Source of the DNA: Rhizophagus irregularis
Taxonomy: Eukaryota > Glomeromycota > Glomeromycetes > Glomerales > Glomeraceae
Assembly: GCF_026210795.1 (NCBI RefSeq)
Contig: NC_089430.1
Location: forward strand, 2,480,001-2,544,000
DNA: 64,000 nucleotides
Direction of reading: 5' to 3'
This document shows positions 35,686-48,375 of the stretch, piece after piece. The notes beneath the pieces are model-generated. The model made no database searches and was not told the origin of the DNA. It saw only the letters and a program-made list of their open reading frames with translations. Position numbers and translations under genes: made by a program. Within the stretch, counting starts at the first letter, position 1. Each line of letters opens with the position of its first letter.

Positions 35686-38229
35686 ATGTCACAAGAAATA
35701 AATAATCGCGATAATATGACAGAAGGTGTTTCGAGTACGTCCGCTATAATTGAAGTTCCGGAAACTAAAACGACAACTATTTCTACAAGCAAGACCGAAA
35801 ATCCTTTAATCAATAATGATGATAATAATAATGTAAAAGATGAAAAATCAAAGGTGAATTCATCTTTGGATGATATTATTAATAATAGAGACGTTGAGGT
35901 GGCAAATATTAGAAATGAAAAATCATATCAAGGAGAATTAAATACGAATTCGCATTCAGGAGATCATTCAAGAGTTCCTTTGACGAAAGCTAGATTAGCC
36001 TTGGTGTTTACTGGGTAAATAATTTTTTTAAATTAAAATCGTTATGTTATTATTAAAACTAATTGTATTAAACTTTATAGGCTTATGTTTGGCATTTTCT
36101 TAGCCGCTTTGGATCAAACTATAGTTGCCACTACATTACATGCAATTGCTGTTGAATTCTCGTCGCTTGATCAAATAGCATGGATCGGAACTGCATACTT
36201 ACTTACTGCGGTAAGATAAAGAAATTCACGTGATTTACATTTTTTTGAAAATTTTAATAATTTTTTATTATAAAGACTGCATTTCAACCTACATATGGAA
36301 AGCTTGCGGATATTTTTGGTAGAAAAATAACATTTTTGATAGCTATTTTCTTATTTGAAATTGGATCCCTTGTTTGTGGACTATCACCAAACATGGTAAT
36401 TAGATTAATTTTACAAAAAATTAACTTGTATTTGTTAAAAAAAAAAAACTTAAATTCAACACAGGTTTGTCTAATTATCGCACGTGCAATTGCTGGGCTC
36501 GGTGGTGGAGGCATCATTGGGTAATATAAATATATATTACTGTAAATTTATTTTCATTCATGTCTTTTCATATTTTATTATCTTTGATTGTTAGATTGGT
36601 TTATATTATTATCTCGGATATTGTTTCATTACAAGATCGTGGAAAATATCAAGGAATGATTGGAGGCGTTTTTGGTATTTCTTCGGTCGTCGGACCATTG
36701 CTTGGAGGTGCATTTACTGAGTGAGGCAATTTTTTAATTTCTAAAGAATTTTTTTGTTAGTATCTGAACATAAGCTTATACTTTTTTTTTACATTTTAGC
36801 TCTGTAACATGGAGGTAGTTATTGCAGAAAACAAAAAAGATCTACTTTCTAAAAATCTGATAACTTTTTTCTTTTGATAGATGGGCATTTTATATAAATC
36901 TTCCATTCGGTGTTATAACCGTTGTTTGTGTAATTTTATTCCTTCATTTACCACATATATCAGGATCATTTCTAGAAAAATTTAAAAGAATAGATTTTCT
37001 GGGAACATTTGTTCTAGTGATTGCGACAATAGCATTATTATTGCCGCTGAACTGGGGAGGAAATAAATATAAATGGGATTCACCTATTATCATTGTTTTA
37101 TTATGTATTGGAGGTTTGGGATTTATTGTATTTGCGCTTGTAGAAAAATATGTTGCGGTTGAACCAATTGCTCCCGGTAAGTGAACGGATTATTATTATT
37201 ATCCATCACATATTAAGATTATTTTGATGGTACAATTTTTTTAATTTTTTTTTTAAAAAAAAAAATTTAGGACGATTATTTAAGAATCGGATGGTAATAG
37301 CATGTTTTGCAGTGAATTTTTTCCAAGGAATGTCTTTCTTTGCAATGGTATATTTTATTCCTCTATTTTTTCAAATTGTAAAAGGTGCCACAGGTATGCA
37401 TAATATTATTTTCATGATTTTCTTTTTCTTATATTACCTCTCTTATTTATAAATTCTATTTATCATGTATATATATAGCCACAAAAGCTGGATTAGATTT
37501 ATTGCCACTTATTTTGGCAGTAGTTTTCACAGTTATATTTACAGGGCAATTAATATCACGTACACCTATAATTACGTACAAAATGTATTGTACTCTAGGT
37601 GGTATTTTTATTATAATCGGATCTGGATTGATGAGTACTTTTTCTGAAACTAGCAAAAAAGGAGAATTGATTGGATATCTATTGATTGCAGGTATTGGTA
37701 TAGGTAAGTTTCTCGAAAGTTTAGCTGAAACACAGGGAATTAAAAATTTTTATTAACTTCAATAACATTAATGTAGGATGTATAATGCAGATTACTATAT
37801 TAGCTTCGCAGCACGTTGCGGCTCGTGAAGATCTCGCTAGTGTTACCTCTTTAATGACTTTTTTTAGAACGAGTAAGTTCATGTAAAATAGCAAAGTATA
37901 CGAAGGAATTACTAATTATTTTTTGCTTCTTTTTTTATTTTATAGTTGGAGCGGTATTTGGCGTAGCAATTCTTGGCACAGTATTCAATAATGAATTAAA
38001 AAACCATTTATCAGGTGGTGCTAGTAGTTTTAGTCAAAGTGGATTTGGAGGAGGAGAAAGAGGAGGATTAGGGAATGTACCTGATTCCATTAAGCCACTT
38101 ATTTTGAATGCTTTTATATCATCATTTAGTCTTTCATTTAAAGTAGTAACTGTGATGGGTGCATTAACCCTTATTTCTGCATTATTTATGGAGAATACCA
38201 AACCAGCCGGAAAAAGAACAAGCGAGTAA
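35686..38229 (+). CDS. DHA2-type (14-TM) MFS drug/solute:H+ antiporter
   Basis: Eleven exons (35686-36014, 36081-36210, 36276-36395, 36465-36520, 36595-36720, 36800-36814, 36881-37176, 37271-37393, 37479-37703, 37777-37872, 37946-38229) encode 599 residues; every junction is GT-AG and in frame. Residues 1-100 form a polar, Asn/Ser/Glu-rich cytosolic tail. Then come LDQTIVATTL (motif D1), YLLTATAFQPTYGKLADIFG with the GKLADIFGRK motif A, ARAIAGLGGGGIIG (motif B region) and GISSVVGPLLGGAF (antiporter motif C). This is the layout of DHA2 exporters, which extrude drugs, basic amino acids or siderophores at the plasma or vacuolar membrane; the substrate is not evident. Exon 6 is only 15 nt. A Gly-rich loop (GFGGGERGG) precedes the last membrane segment. 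Confidence 0.9.
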
Positions 38230-38847
38230 ATTGTAGAAAAAGAATCAAAATAATGAACTTGTATAGTTGTAATTTTATTGTAAATTTTATGTATATTTTT
38301 TTTGTATGATAATTATGAAACTTATAGTTATTACAATTACTAAAACTTTTTGATTTTTTTGATAATTTGGCCTGTCTTATTATTGAATATAACATTTTTT
38401 TGATAGCGGTAATAGTATGGAGTGGCCGTCGTTCTCGCCGCAGAATATAATATTTCACATTACGTGATTTTCCATCAATTTATTCATATTACATAATAAA
38501 AAATTTAGTTTCGCTTAATTTTTATATATTTCTATTACACAACAAGTGCAACGAGTGAATAAATAAAAAAATGAAATATTAAGCTATACTCAAAATATAT
38601 TTTTTGATTAAATTTCTTTAGCAACAATTTTTGCTACACAATAAAATGAATATGGTGGATAATAAGTAATATTTTTTTTTTAGCAATAAAATTTTGTTTT
38701 ATTTGATTCTTCTCGTAAAATATCTTCTATACTCGAACCTACTTGTATACCCGTTGTTTTACCATTTTTTCTACGATCTATAAACTATAAATATGGACTC
38801 TTCCCTTCTCGAGGTCGTTGAGGTCGTGCTTCTACACTTCCTACATT
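38230..38847. other. Downstream flank of the MFS gene
   Basis: No gene supported. The minus-strand frame at 38186-38458 overlaps the MFS 3' end and is not credible. Confidence 0.55.
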
Positions 38848-39135
38848 GACAACTCAAGAGGAAGAGGAACTTCAAATACTTACAATCGGAAGAGGAAATT
38901 CAAATACTTACAACACCAGGGCGACCTTTAAACGCGTATTTAATAACAACTCAAGAGGAAGAGGAACTTCAAATACTTGCAACGGAAGAGGAAATTCAAA
39001 TACTTACAACACCAGGGCGACCTTTAAACGCGTATGTTACTTTAATAACAACTCAAGAGGAAGAGGAACTTCAAATACTTACAACGGAAGAGGAAATTCA
39101 AATACTTACAACACCAGGGCGCGTATGTTACTTTA
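38848..39135 (+). repeat. Minisatellite, about three units of roughly 107 bp
   Basis: Units start near 38848, 38944 and 39046 and contain AACTCAAGAGGAAGAGGAAC, two TTCAAATACTT words and ACACCAGGGCGACCTTTAAA. Each unit has an internal near-duplication. A plus-strand frame through it reads RGRGTSNT/GRGNSNT repeats but has no start context or neighbouring exon. Confidence 0.75.
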
Positions 39136-41011
39136 ATATTTTGACCGAATTACTTTCAGATTTAATAAATTTTATTGATGATTTCAAAAGAACCAGTAAT
39201 TAAAAATAAAACTTTATTGTGATTCTGTTTTCGATTTCCGCGCTTTTCATAGGGTGTTCCAAATGATCAGGTGATGATCACCAGATGATGTGACGTAACA
39301 CTAGTACAGTAGCTCTATTAGATGAAGTGTTATCAGAATTATGTGAATAAACTTTGAGACTCATATTTATTATGATTACTTGCAGGAAAATTAACTTTAT
39401 GAACTTTACGATTCATTAAAGATGATTGTCACCGGGTAATAATAATTTTTCAACTAAGTCACCTTACTGTATTTCCGACTATAACACCTAAACTATTAAG
39501 TTATTATCTTATTTTTTCCGTTAAACTTGTTTAAAAGAAACCGATATATCACAAACATTGACGAAGAATTGTGAAGAATTGTTAAATAAGGTATGAAATG
39601 AAAATTTTTTTTTTTGTTGTGATTGTGCATTTACAAGAGAGCATGAATTCAATTTATCGCTAGTAATTTATTAGAATCAGCAAGATAAATTTTATTGCTG
39701 CGGCTATTTTATCCACAATATTGATGATTGAGACAAATGAAACCGGATAATCATATTAGTAATGAAGTTTAGACAAACGGAAAAACTGGTGGCATTAGAT
39801 AGACACTTTGCTGAGTCATGTATTAAATTTTATTTCTATTTCAATAATGGGTAAACTAGTTAAACAGAACAAATATTCGACATGTATTTTCCAGAATACG
39901 TTCTGCAATTTTAATCAAAATAAATATTTGTAGCATATCAAAAATTTCTGTATTGCGGCATTATTACGGCGTGATGTATATTAGAATGGTAAAAATGATT
40001 TTTTTTTTTTTGAGTTTATAGCACACTGGACAGTTTATATAAATTGGCTTTACTTTCTACTTCATAAAAATTTAATTTTTCCAATTGATATTACTTTACT
40101 AAATAAGATAGAAGTTAATCATACAATAATAAAAAATCTATCATAATCACTCTTGCGTACTGCTACACTATTAAGTATCCGTGCATTATCGATTGGCTCA
40201 TATGGATTTGAGCATTAGGAAACAAAGAATGCTTGTGCATACGTCATGTACGGTGTAAAGTTCATTCAATGGAAGAAGGGTCACAGCGTCACAGGGCGAA
40301 TTCTCATCTCCGTGTTTATTTTTGAGAGAGATTATCTGTCGCAAATGCGTTCATTAAGCTGCATATGTATGTTGGTTAATCCAATTTTGGTAAAATAATG
40401 AGGACAAAATTGTCTCTTTTACTAAATTGTTCATCATACTTTCCAATATCTTCATCAGAGGCTTGCGGGAGAACAGATTAAATGGCTTTGGATAAAATTA
40501 CGCATTATACTTGGTTACTTGTTCCCTATAAAAAATTTTTATCCGAATATTTCCATTATTTCTCCGTGTCTTCCGTAAAAATTCCGTTAAAATGATACAT
40601 TCACGGATATCCGTGTTAGCGAGATGAAAATTTCCATGATTTAAGGCTATATATTCCATTAAAATGATACATTCACGGAAAAAACATGGAAAGATAAAAC
40701 ACGGATCAGATTTTTTACAGGGGTTTCAAAGGTATCATTCGTGAGCATTTGTTATTTCCTTTATTGATTCTTACTGATTAGATTATCAGTTAAATCTAAA
40801 TCAGGGAACGAGAACTGGTAGAGCATCCGAAGCTTTATAATCATAAAATAATATAATCAATAACAATGTACCAAAAAATTCACCAAAAACATATATATCA
40901 TTAAAAAAAGTGGGGTCACTGCATCATTAAATTAATCATAAATATTAAATATGTTAAATTATATGTTAATAGTTAAACATAATTTTTTTTACATTATTAC
41001 ATTCAGTATCA
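39136..41011. other. Gene-free region
   Basis: No gene or RNA supported. A 23-bp direct repeat (CCGTTAAAATGATACATTCA core, with a C/A change at its start in one copy) occurs near 40587 and 40653, both followed by CGGA; copies are 66 bp apart. Confidence 0.5.
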
Positions 41012-41110
41012 GGATTAAACTCGGACGAGTCGAGTCGGGTTGAAAAATTTTAAATTTCAACTCGACTCAATTTTTCCGAGTTGAGTACGAGTTACCCTTG
41101 ACTCGAATCG
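41012..41110. repeat. GACTCGAGTC-rich palindromic fragment
   Basis: Repeated GAGTCGAGTC/GACTCGACTC words with a hairpin (GAGTCGGGTTGAAA against TTTCAACTCGACTC). The style recalls the subterminal ACCCGACC clusters of the hAT-like element at 1464-2324, so it may be a fragment of a related element. Confidence 0.45.
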
Positions 41111-41187
41111 ACTCGAGCACTAAGAAAGTCTATTTTAAAAAGAAATTATTATAAAATGGTTCATATTTGTCATGTCTCCAGTGAAAT

Positions 41188-41800
41188 TTAGGGTAGGATA
41201 ACAATAAAACAGCAACGACGAATGGTAGAGCTTGAAGAATGTGAATTAGTGGAAATGGAACAATTTAGAGAAGCGATAGAGGCCAAAAAAGTTAGCAAAA
41301 TGAGGAAATAGACCAGCCAGCTGAATAAAGAATACATTGGAAGGATCACGAAATAAGTAAACCAGGCAAACCATTCAATAGGCAATAAAAGTGACATGAA
41401 TGAACCATATTTTGGATAAATTCTTGTTAAAATCATTGTTTTGGAAACAAATTAGTAATTTTAAGAAGTAAAAATTTGAAGAGAAATCTTTATAACGAAT
41501 TAATATGATGGGTTTTAACTTGATTGGTTAATTTTACTACTAATCAATGAATTTATCAATTATGAAAATGCTGAAAGTTGGAAATTTTTAAAAGATATAT
41601 ATTAAGAAAACTGTAACTTAACGTCCTAAAGTCTCTTCGACTATAAGAAGCTCGTAGAATTGAAGCTATTGTCCACAAAATAATAATCATTAAAAATACT
41701 ATTTTGGCGTTTGCATTGTTAGCGAAAAACTGGACTGCCCAGACATTAACCACAGTTCCTTGATAAATTCAAATAAATACGTATATAGTGTATCAAGAAT
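41188..41800 (-). CDS. Possible small membrane protein gene or fragment
   Basis: Two minus-strand stretches look coding: VVNVWAVQFFANNANAKIVF...SYSRRDF (41753-41620), and YPKYGSFMSLLLPIEWFAWF followed by further hydrophobic segments (41420-41188). Together they would give four or five membrane helices. They are not joined by a clear splice pair and no upstream exon was found. I do not recognise a family. It could be an intact multi-exon gene or a remnant. Confidence 0.25.
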
Positions 41801-43573
41801 GATTTTTTATGGTCCAATTGATCCATGCTTACTATTATTTTATCTAATTGTAAATCAAAAAGCTACCACGCTCTACTTTGGTATAATAACAGTATTAATT
41901 TTTCACCTCTGTGAATTCTTTTCCCTTAACGTTGTTAAGTAATGTACTCAATAATATTGCACTACTTTTACTTCAGTAATTATTTTTTAATTTATTTAAT
42001 AAATCGTATTTCCTATGGATGTACGTTTCACTACGTTACATTATTTAAGTGTCCTCCAACAGGTACCAAGGAATAATTAATTATTTTCATTAGATTAGTC
42101 TGCTTAATTTTTTTATCAGCAAATAATATATTAATAGTATAACTTTTGATTTTTTTTTAAAAAACGGTTAATACTATACTTTATTAAAAAAAAAGAACAA
42201 TTACATATTGATAAGAATAAATGGTATAATAATGGTTTGCAGGTTTGAGGAATATAACTACAGAAAATACAAGGTAAATTCAACATCTCCTTCAGTTTGA
42301 GACCTTGCTACAGGGAATTTTTCTAAACTAAGGTATACAAAAGTAAAACTGTTAGTAAGAATATAGACCGTGACAACCCCGCCACGGGTTATATCTGCAA
42401 ATTTTCATGGATTATCAACACTCGTTCATTGCATTATAGATAAAAATATTTTCCGATTACTTTTTGCCAGCACTGTATATTGTGTCTAAAATAAAATTTT
42501 CCCATTTCAATTTATTGGTAGCATTAAATCCTTGGAATAAAGACAATAGAGAAGCATTTCGCTTACTTAGCTTGGAATTAATAATGGCTCGTCACCTTCA
42601 AATTTATCATTATACTGTAATTGTTCCCCCAGGTATTATCAATGTTAAAAGTGTTATTATATACTACTGTATATACAGTATAAAGTTTTTATTTAAAATA
42701 CCTGTCCAATTTTACAAATCTGTCCATTTTTTATTATCATCTGAAACCTAGAAAATGTAGTAAAGAACATTTTGTATATAATCCATGAGTAAAATAGAAA
42801 ATTTCACAAATCAAAAAATTAAAACTTTGATTATAATAATAATCCAATCGAAACTAATCCGTGAATAACCAATTATAGAAAATTTTGTTTCATTTCTTTA
42901 AACTGATTAAAAAAAGGTAGAAATAAGTGGATTACTACAATCGTAGAGGAGGAAGCAGATGCAACATCAAAAATCATCACGTGCACGCTTACTGCACGAT
43001 GTGCAATAAAAATAATTCTATGTAGCCACCATCCATGTCTGTAGTGCATTTACCTTTTGTACTGGCCGGAATTATGTGCAAAATTGGTGCTTAATTTCGG
43101 AAGTATACAATAACATTTTTTTATGATTATAAAAAAAAGCAAAATTTGACGAACGAGATACGGATTTCCCCATAATCTGATCAAAATAAATTCTTTTAAA
43201 AAGTTTATTAAAAAATTGAATATTCAATAGTAAACAATCGTTTACAGATAATAAAGATAAATAGTATCATTAGTACTAAGTACGAACGCGTTCTCTTATT
43301 GAATTATCTATTTTTAGATTTTTATCATTTACAGTTTTTATTAAAAAAAATATAAATATAAATAATGTGTGTATTTACATATAGAAATAAAATTTTTTTT
43401 TTTATCTAAACTTAAAAATGATCTAAATTTATATCAAATTCGAGTATAAAAAAAAAAGCAGTGTATAATAAATTAAATCAAAAAATATATTATTATTTAG
43501 TTAGCAATCGTGGACGTGACAAATATTAATAAATCTTGTGGTCTCATAGATCCGTTCATTTCAGAATAATAAA
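41801..43573. other. Gene-free region
   Basis: No gene supported. A plus-strand frame at 42464-42751 has no recognisable motif and its ends are A/T-rich. Confidence 0.5.
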
Positions 43574-44657
43574 TTAGCTGTCCTCATATTCCTCAAAATT
43601 TACTTGCCCACTTTTTTTTGCATATTCCCATAACTCAGTACACATAACTTTTTTAAATCTCTTATTAGCTTCTTGAAGATTTGCAATATCTTTGATTTTA
43701 TCTCTCTCAATATTCTCCGCCATTAGTCTTGCAAACATACAAACAAACACACCACAAGAACTTCCATCCATTTGCGGAGGCTGCTCATTTTGAAACATTA
43801 TATCTAACTCAAAATTAATTTGATTTTTCGATTCTGCTTTTCCAATTATTGTAGAACTACGGGTACTTTGATTAATTTCATTCGTATCAGGATCTCCACC
43901 CTTTATTTTATAATTTTTACACTCATCTTCCTCATATACATTATATTTACTGTGATATTCATCATTCAACCACCTAACGAGGTTTCTCCCGATAGTGATA
44001 GAGTTCTCAATTGATAATATCCCTAATGAATCCAAGATAGCAATTCTTTGATCTTTCATAAATATTGCAGCCAAGATCCAATGTGATTCATCTAAGATAA
44101 TTGGAACAAAAATAATTTCCTTCTGAAAAATTGCTGTTTTTTTTGTCCAACGTATGACAGAAGAATATTCGTATCTTCCAGTTGTTGTTAACTTTGTATA
44201 AAAAAAAGATGGAAGAGAAAATACATGAGAAAATTTCATGCTCAAGTAAGAAAGGTAGGCATTTATGTGATCAGAAGAAAGCCAAATATTTCTATCACAT
44301 AACTCATATAATTTTTTCGCTGTAATAGATTCAGGACTAACATAAATAATATTTTTATTATTAGCACTATACCATTCTCTTATTTCTATTGTACTTTCTT
44401 TGTTGTATTTAAAAATTTCAGAAAATTGAGGATATACTTCTTCTAGTCTTAATTTGCTTTTACGCTTTGAAAGTATATTTATCTTTGGGCTTGTACTAAT
44501 TTTAAAGTAAATTGTAAATAAATATTTTTTTAAAAAAACGTAACAAAAGTTCTTGAATATTATACCTTCCCCGAATATTTGATAATTTAGATCTTGTTCT
44601 ACTTGATACTTTTTCCTCAGTAGTCAGATCGTCAGCCATTATAACACTGTCAGACAT
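43574..44657 (-). CDS. Ulp1-type (C48) cysteine protease
   Basis: Two exons (44657-44566, 44495-43574; 70-nt intron) encode 337 residues. Ulp1/SENP proteases mature SUMO and remove it from targets; some relatives act on NEDD8. The triad is visible: His169 in DESHWILA, Asp186 in AILDSLG and Cys278 in PPQMDGSSCGVF, with oxyanion-hole Gln272 six residues before the Cys. The spacing fits the C48 family. The N-terminus (about 115 residues) is charged and carries no known domain; the first exon is rich in Asp, Ser and Arg. An acidic insert of about 55 residues lies between Asp and Gln (YEEDECKN...KAESKNQ). SUMO versus another modifier cannot be decided. All catalytic residues are present, so it is probably active. 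Confidence 0.85.
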
Positions 44658-46329
44658 TTTTCTCTGTTCTTAATATTAGAAAGGGATTTTTTTTCAGTTA
44701 AAAAATTTTGGGGTGATCAGAAATTATAAGTAAACTGATCATTTGCCGATCATTTTACAATAGGATAACAAAATGAAACTTACAGTAAAGTAGTAAAGTA
44801 TGTGTTATATTGAGAAATACCTGAAAATATCAAAAAAATTGCTTATAATTTGAATGAAAATAAATATAAATACTTTTTTTTTTATTAAAAAATATTGTAT
44901 TATTTAATTATTTAATATATAATATATATATAAAATTCCATTAATAATATCAGGATTCCGCTTACTTATAAGATAAGTTACTGGAAACTTAAAGTAAAAT
45001 TTATAATTAAGAATTTTTAAAGATTTTACTATATATATAAACAAATTATATCTAAAAAGAAAATATTACACTAAGTTATTGTGATTTTTTTCTTTTTAGA
45101 TCAATTAACTAATAGGATTACTGGTAAAATTACTAGTAAATTTAAAATTTTTTCTAGAGATTATTTCTATTAAAAGTAAGTAGAATTCTATAATTTAATA
45201 GTTGCAGAAAAATTTATTTAATAAAATAAATTTAATGGTATAAATTTTATAAATTTTAAATAAAAAGAATTATTCTAAATTTTATATTATACCTATTGTA
45301 ATTATATAAAATATATAAATACAGTTAAAACTTAATATAATAAACTTTCTTTCAGATGATTTTGGATTATTATACCAAATATTTGGTAAAATAAATATTT
45401 TTAATATACTGAACTTAATAATACAATTTTTAAAATATATTTATATCAAAAAAAAAATTATTAATTAAAAAAGTATATTTATATAAAGAAGTTTATAAAA
45501 CTTCTTTACTAATAATTAAAATTTATAAAAATTAATAGAATTTATCATTGTACATTTAATGCTAATTAAACTAATTTAATACTAACTAAAATTAGAATAA
45601 AATTAAATAATTATAAATAAATATGATTTTGATATATTAATATTATGAAATTTATAATAAAATCAGTATATTATAATAAAATTAAGAAAATTTCTAAGTT
45701 TACATGGGGTGTTTGTACACGGGTCATATAAATATAATTTTTAATAGACTAATTTTTTGTTTTTTAATTTGAAATTGAATGCTACTGACATTATACTCTT
45801 TTACTTTTTATTCTTATTATATTACAGATAAATATATATATTTTCACCTGCTCTGCAAGTTTACTTAAGGCATTAAAGGAGGTTTTGAATGCCGTTTTTA
45901 ATCTACTAATATGACCTGTGTTTAAACACCCTGTGTACAAATAGAAATTGCCTAAAATTAATTATAAATAAATTTTGTTTAAAAAAAGTTTATTATTAGT
46001 TTACAGTTGGCTCGCGTTATAACAAATTTCAATATAACGAATTATTTAGTACAACAAATTTTCACTGTGGTACAGATTTTGACATATAAAAAAAATCTTA
46101 TATACTGAATTTTAATAATTAAATGCTGTATACCATTTAATGAAGTAAAGTGTATAAATAGTATATACAAAATGACTCACATTGTAATGAATTTTATATT
46201 ATAATGACACACTATTTTATAAAAATTTTGAATTTTAAATGGTTACTACTTGTGGCAATAGAATATATGTAAAATTTATAAAAGAAAATATATAGAAAAG
46301 GAATTATTTTAAATTATATTTCGGATTGA
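44658..46329. other. AT-rich intergenic region with a diverged cassette copy
   Basis: No gene seen. Positions about 44950-45185 are an imperfect direct copy of 46320-46540, including TTTTTCTTTTTAGATCAATTAACTAATAGGATTACTG then GTAAAA in two overlapping words, so a single exon-like cassette is present here too. A left end resembling a pogo MITE (TACAGTTGGCTCGCGTTATAA, less one base each end) lies near 46004 without a matching right end. Confidence 0.45.
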
Positions 46330-46530
46330 AGCATACCTACTATTAAGATAGGTCACCCTGTGACCTAAGGTAAGGTTTACATATAAAACTCTTTGAAGAT
46401 TCTACTATAAAAGGAAATTTTATGTTACATTGTTAGGATTTTTTTCCTTTTTAGTTAATTAACCAATAGAATTTAAGCAAATCCTAAGGTAAGGTTTCAT
46501 ATAAAAGTAAAATTTCTACTAGTAACATAT
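46330..46530 (+). repeat. Exon-like cassette pair (array F)
   Basis: Two copies of CCTAAGGTAAGGTTT, at about 46369 and 46483, lie 114 bp apart. The second follows CCTTTTTAG and a 34-nt block (TTAATTAACC...AAATCCTAAG) before GTAAGG, repeating the acceptor-block-donor pattern on the plus strand. It points toward array E across the fold-back element. Confidence 0.4.
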
Positions 46531-46537
46531 CTTAATA

Positions 46538-47059
46538 CATCAGGAAATTTGTTTAGGCGTAATTTAGTGTAATGTTTCGAAGGTGGTGTAAAATTTCGAA
46601 ATATTACACTAAAAACGTAATATTACAAAAGTTTACGCTCTTAAATTTGAATAATTATAGTAATTTAAGAATATCTCGCTATCTACTGATCCAATCAAGA
46701 CGATCTATAGCTCATTGGAATCAGCTCATCAAGACGGATCGAATGGTAGTAAAATCGTATCTTTACGTTCGATAGATGATTTTCTATTAATTTAAAACTT
46801 TACTGCATACTATAGAGCGTTCTATCAACTGTAGAAATGCGATTTTACTACCATTCGATCCGTCTTGATGAGCTGATTCCAATGAGCTATAGATCGTCTT
46901 GATTGGATCAGTAGATAGCGAGATATTCTTAAATTACTATAATTATTCAAATTTAAGAGCGTAAACTTTTGTAATATTACGTTTTTAGTGTAATATTTCG
47001 AAATTTTACACCACCTTCGAAATATTACACTAAATTATGCCTAAACAAATTTCCTGATG
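46538..47059. mobile_element. Near-perfect fold-back element with TA target site
   Basis: Inverted arms of about 215 bp are almost identical (for example TACTACCATTCGATCCGTC and its complement) around an asymmetric spacer of about 85 bp. The ends read CATCAGGAAATTTGTTTAGG on both sides and abut TA (46536-46537 and 47060-47061), as expected for a Tc1/mariner-mobilised element. A 67-residue reading frame in the left arm has no homology I recognise. Confidence 0.85.
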
Positions 47060-47061
47060 TA

Positions 47062-47530
47062 GAAGTCTGGTAACTAAAAAAATGAAAAAAAGAAACGTTA
47101 GTACGTTCCTTTAATACAATTAGACACCAATACCCTCTCCCATATACCTAAATCTGGTTCTTCCAAGTTCATAGGAGTCCGGTAACTAAAAAAATGAAAA
47201 AAAGAAATGTTAGTACGTTTCTTTAACACAATTAGACACCAATACCCTCTCCCAATATACTTTACCGGGTTCTTTCAAGTTCCTAGAAGTCTGGTAACTA
47301 AAAAAATGAAAAAAAGAAACGTTAGTACGTTTCTTTAACGCAAAATAGACACCAATCTTTCTCACTATACTAAATCTGGTTCTTCCAAGTGTTCCTAGGA
47401 GTCCGGTAACTAAAAAAATGAAAAAAAGAAACGTTAATACGTTTCTTTAATATAATTAAACGTCTACCCTCCCCAATATACTTTACCGGATTCTTCAAAA
47501 TTCCTAGGAGTCCGGAGAAATAAAAAAAAA
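47062..47530 (-). repeat. Exon-like cassette array E
   Basis: Four to five units of about 115-120 bp. On the minus strand they read TTTTTTTAG, a 37-39 nt block beginning TTACCGGACTCCTAGGAAC and ending CCAGATTTA or CCCGGTAAA, then GTATATTGG or GTATAGTG. The filler holds AAAGAAACGTTAGTACGTTT, a near-palindrome shared with array C 32 kb away. The fold-back element abuts the first unit. Confidence 0.7.
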
Positions 47531-48375
47531 TTTTTTTTTTAAAAAAAAATGTGTATTTTAGATTATCAACAATTAGTTAAAAAACTGATCAGAGCTTAAC
47601 TGAATAAGGAAATTGCGAAACTATATCATAATATCATATGATATACTGTGCAGTTTCAGCTTACCGAAGCAAAAATATCATTCATGATATGAATAATCAT
47701 ATCTATTAAGAATGATGCCTTACCGAAACCTAGTTTTAGCAGTTTTGGCAAGCATCCGGCGTCCTAAAATAATTTTTTTAAAAAAAATTAATTATCTGAT
47801 CTCCATAAATATATTTATATTAAATATAAAATATCTAAAATTATTAGAGCTAAAAAAATATAAATAGAAGGTTATTATATTCCTATACGCCTTCTATTTA
47901 AAAATCTTTTTTCCTAAGCTTACCAGTCTGAAATGGCAATCCGGAAGCTAAATATACCTTTTATTTTGTATTTTGTACATGTTTGTTAAACTCTTGTAAA
48001 AGAAAAAAAGAAAAAGACTAGTAGACTTAAAAAAACAATGATTGTTTATTTTATAGTTTAAATAGTTTAATTTATTAAATCCACAGCATCGTCATTAATA
48101 ATAAAAATGATCTATATATGAAAATACCAATATCTCTTATATTTTACTGATATTTCTAATATAAATATCAATGACCTATCAGGTTACTGATAGGTTTACC
48201 GATACCTTTATAACATTTCTTTAGAAATGATGGTTGATATCAATAAAAAATCATTGTCATATCTAAGTTAATGATACGTATATTGATTTTTAATATGTTT
48301 CTATCGCGCATATCAGGTTTATAATATCTGACCAATATGCCATAATAGCTTATGACCCGATATGCCATCATTCGA
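47531..48375. other. AT-rich spacer, no gene seen
   Basis: No coding or RNA signal. Small inverted words such as ATATCATATGATAT are present near 47628, without a clear element border. Confidence 0.55.

Noticed and set aside
38846-39136. RGG-like protein of 96 residues
   Set aside because: Coextensive with a minisatellite; no start context, flanking exon or conserved neighbour.
42464-42751. 95-residue plus-strand frame
   Set aside because: The first half looks protein-like but no family is recognisable and no neighbouring exon extends it.
46004-46060. Left end resembling another pogo-type MITE (TACAGTTGGCTCGCG...)
   Set aside because: No matching inverted right end or second TA could be found, so no element is called.
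46572-46775. 67-residue frame in the fold-back element
   Set aside because: It lies wholly in one palindrome arm, has no recognisable domain and would be antisense to the other arm.
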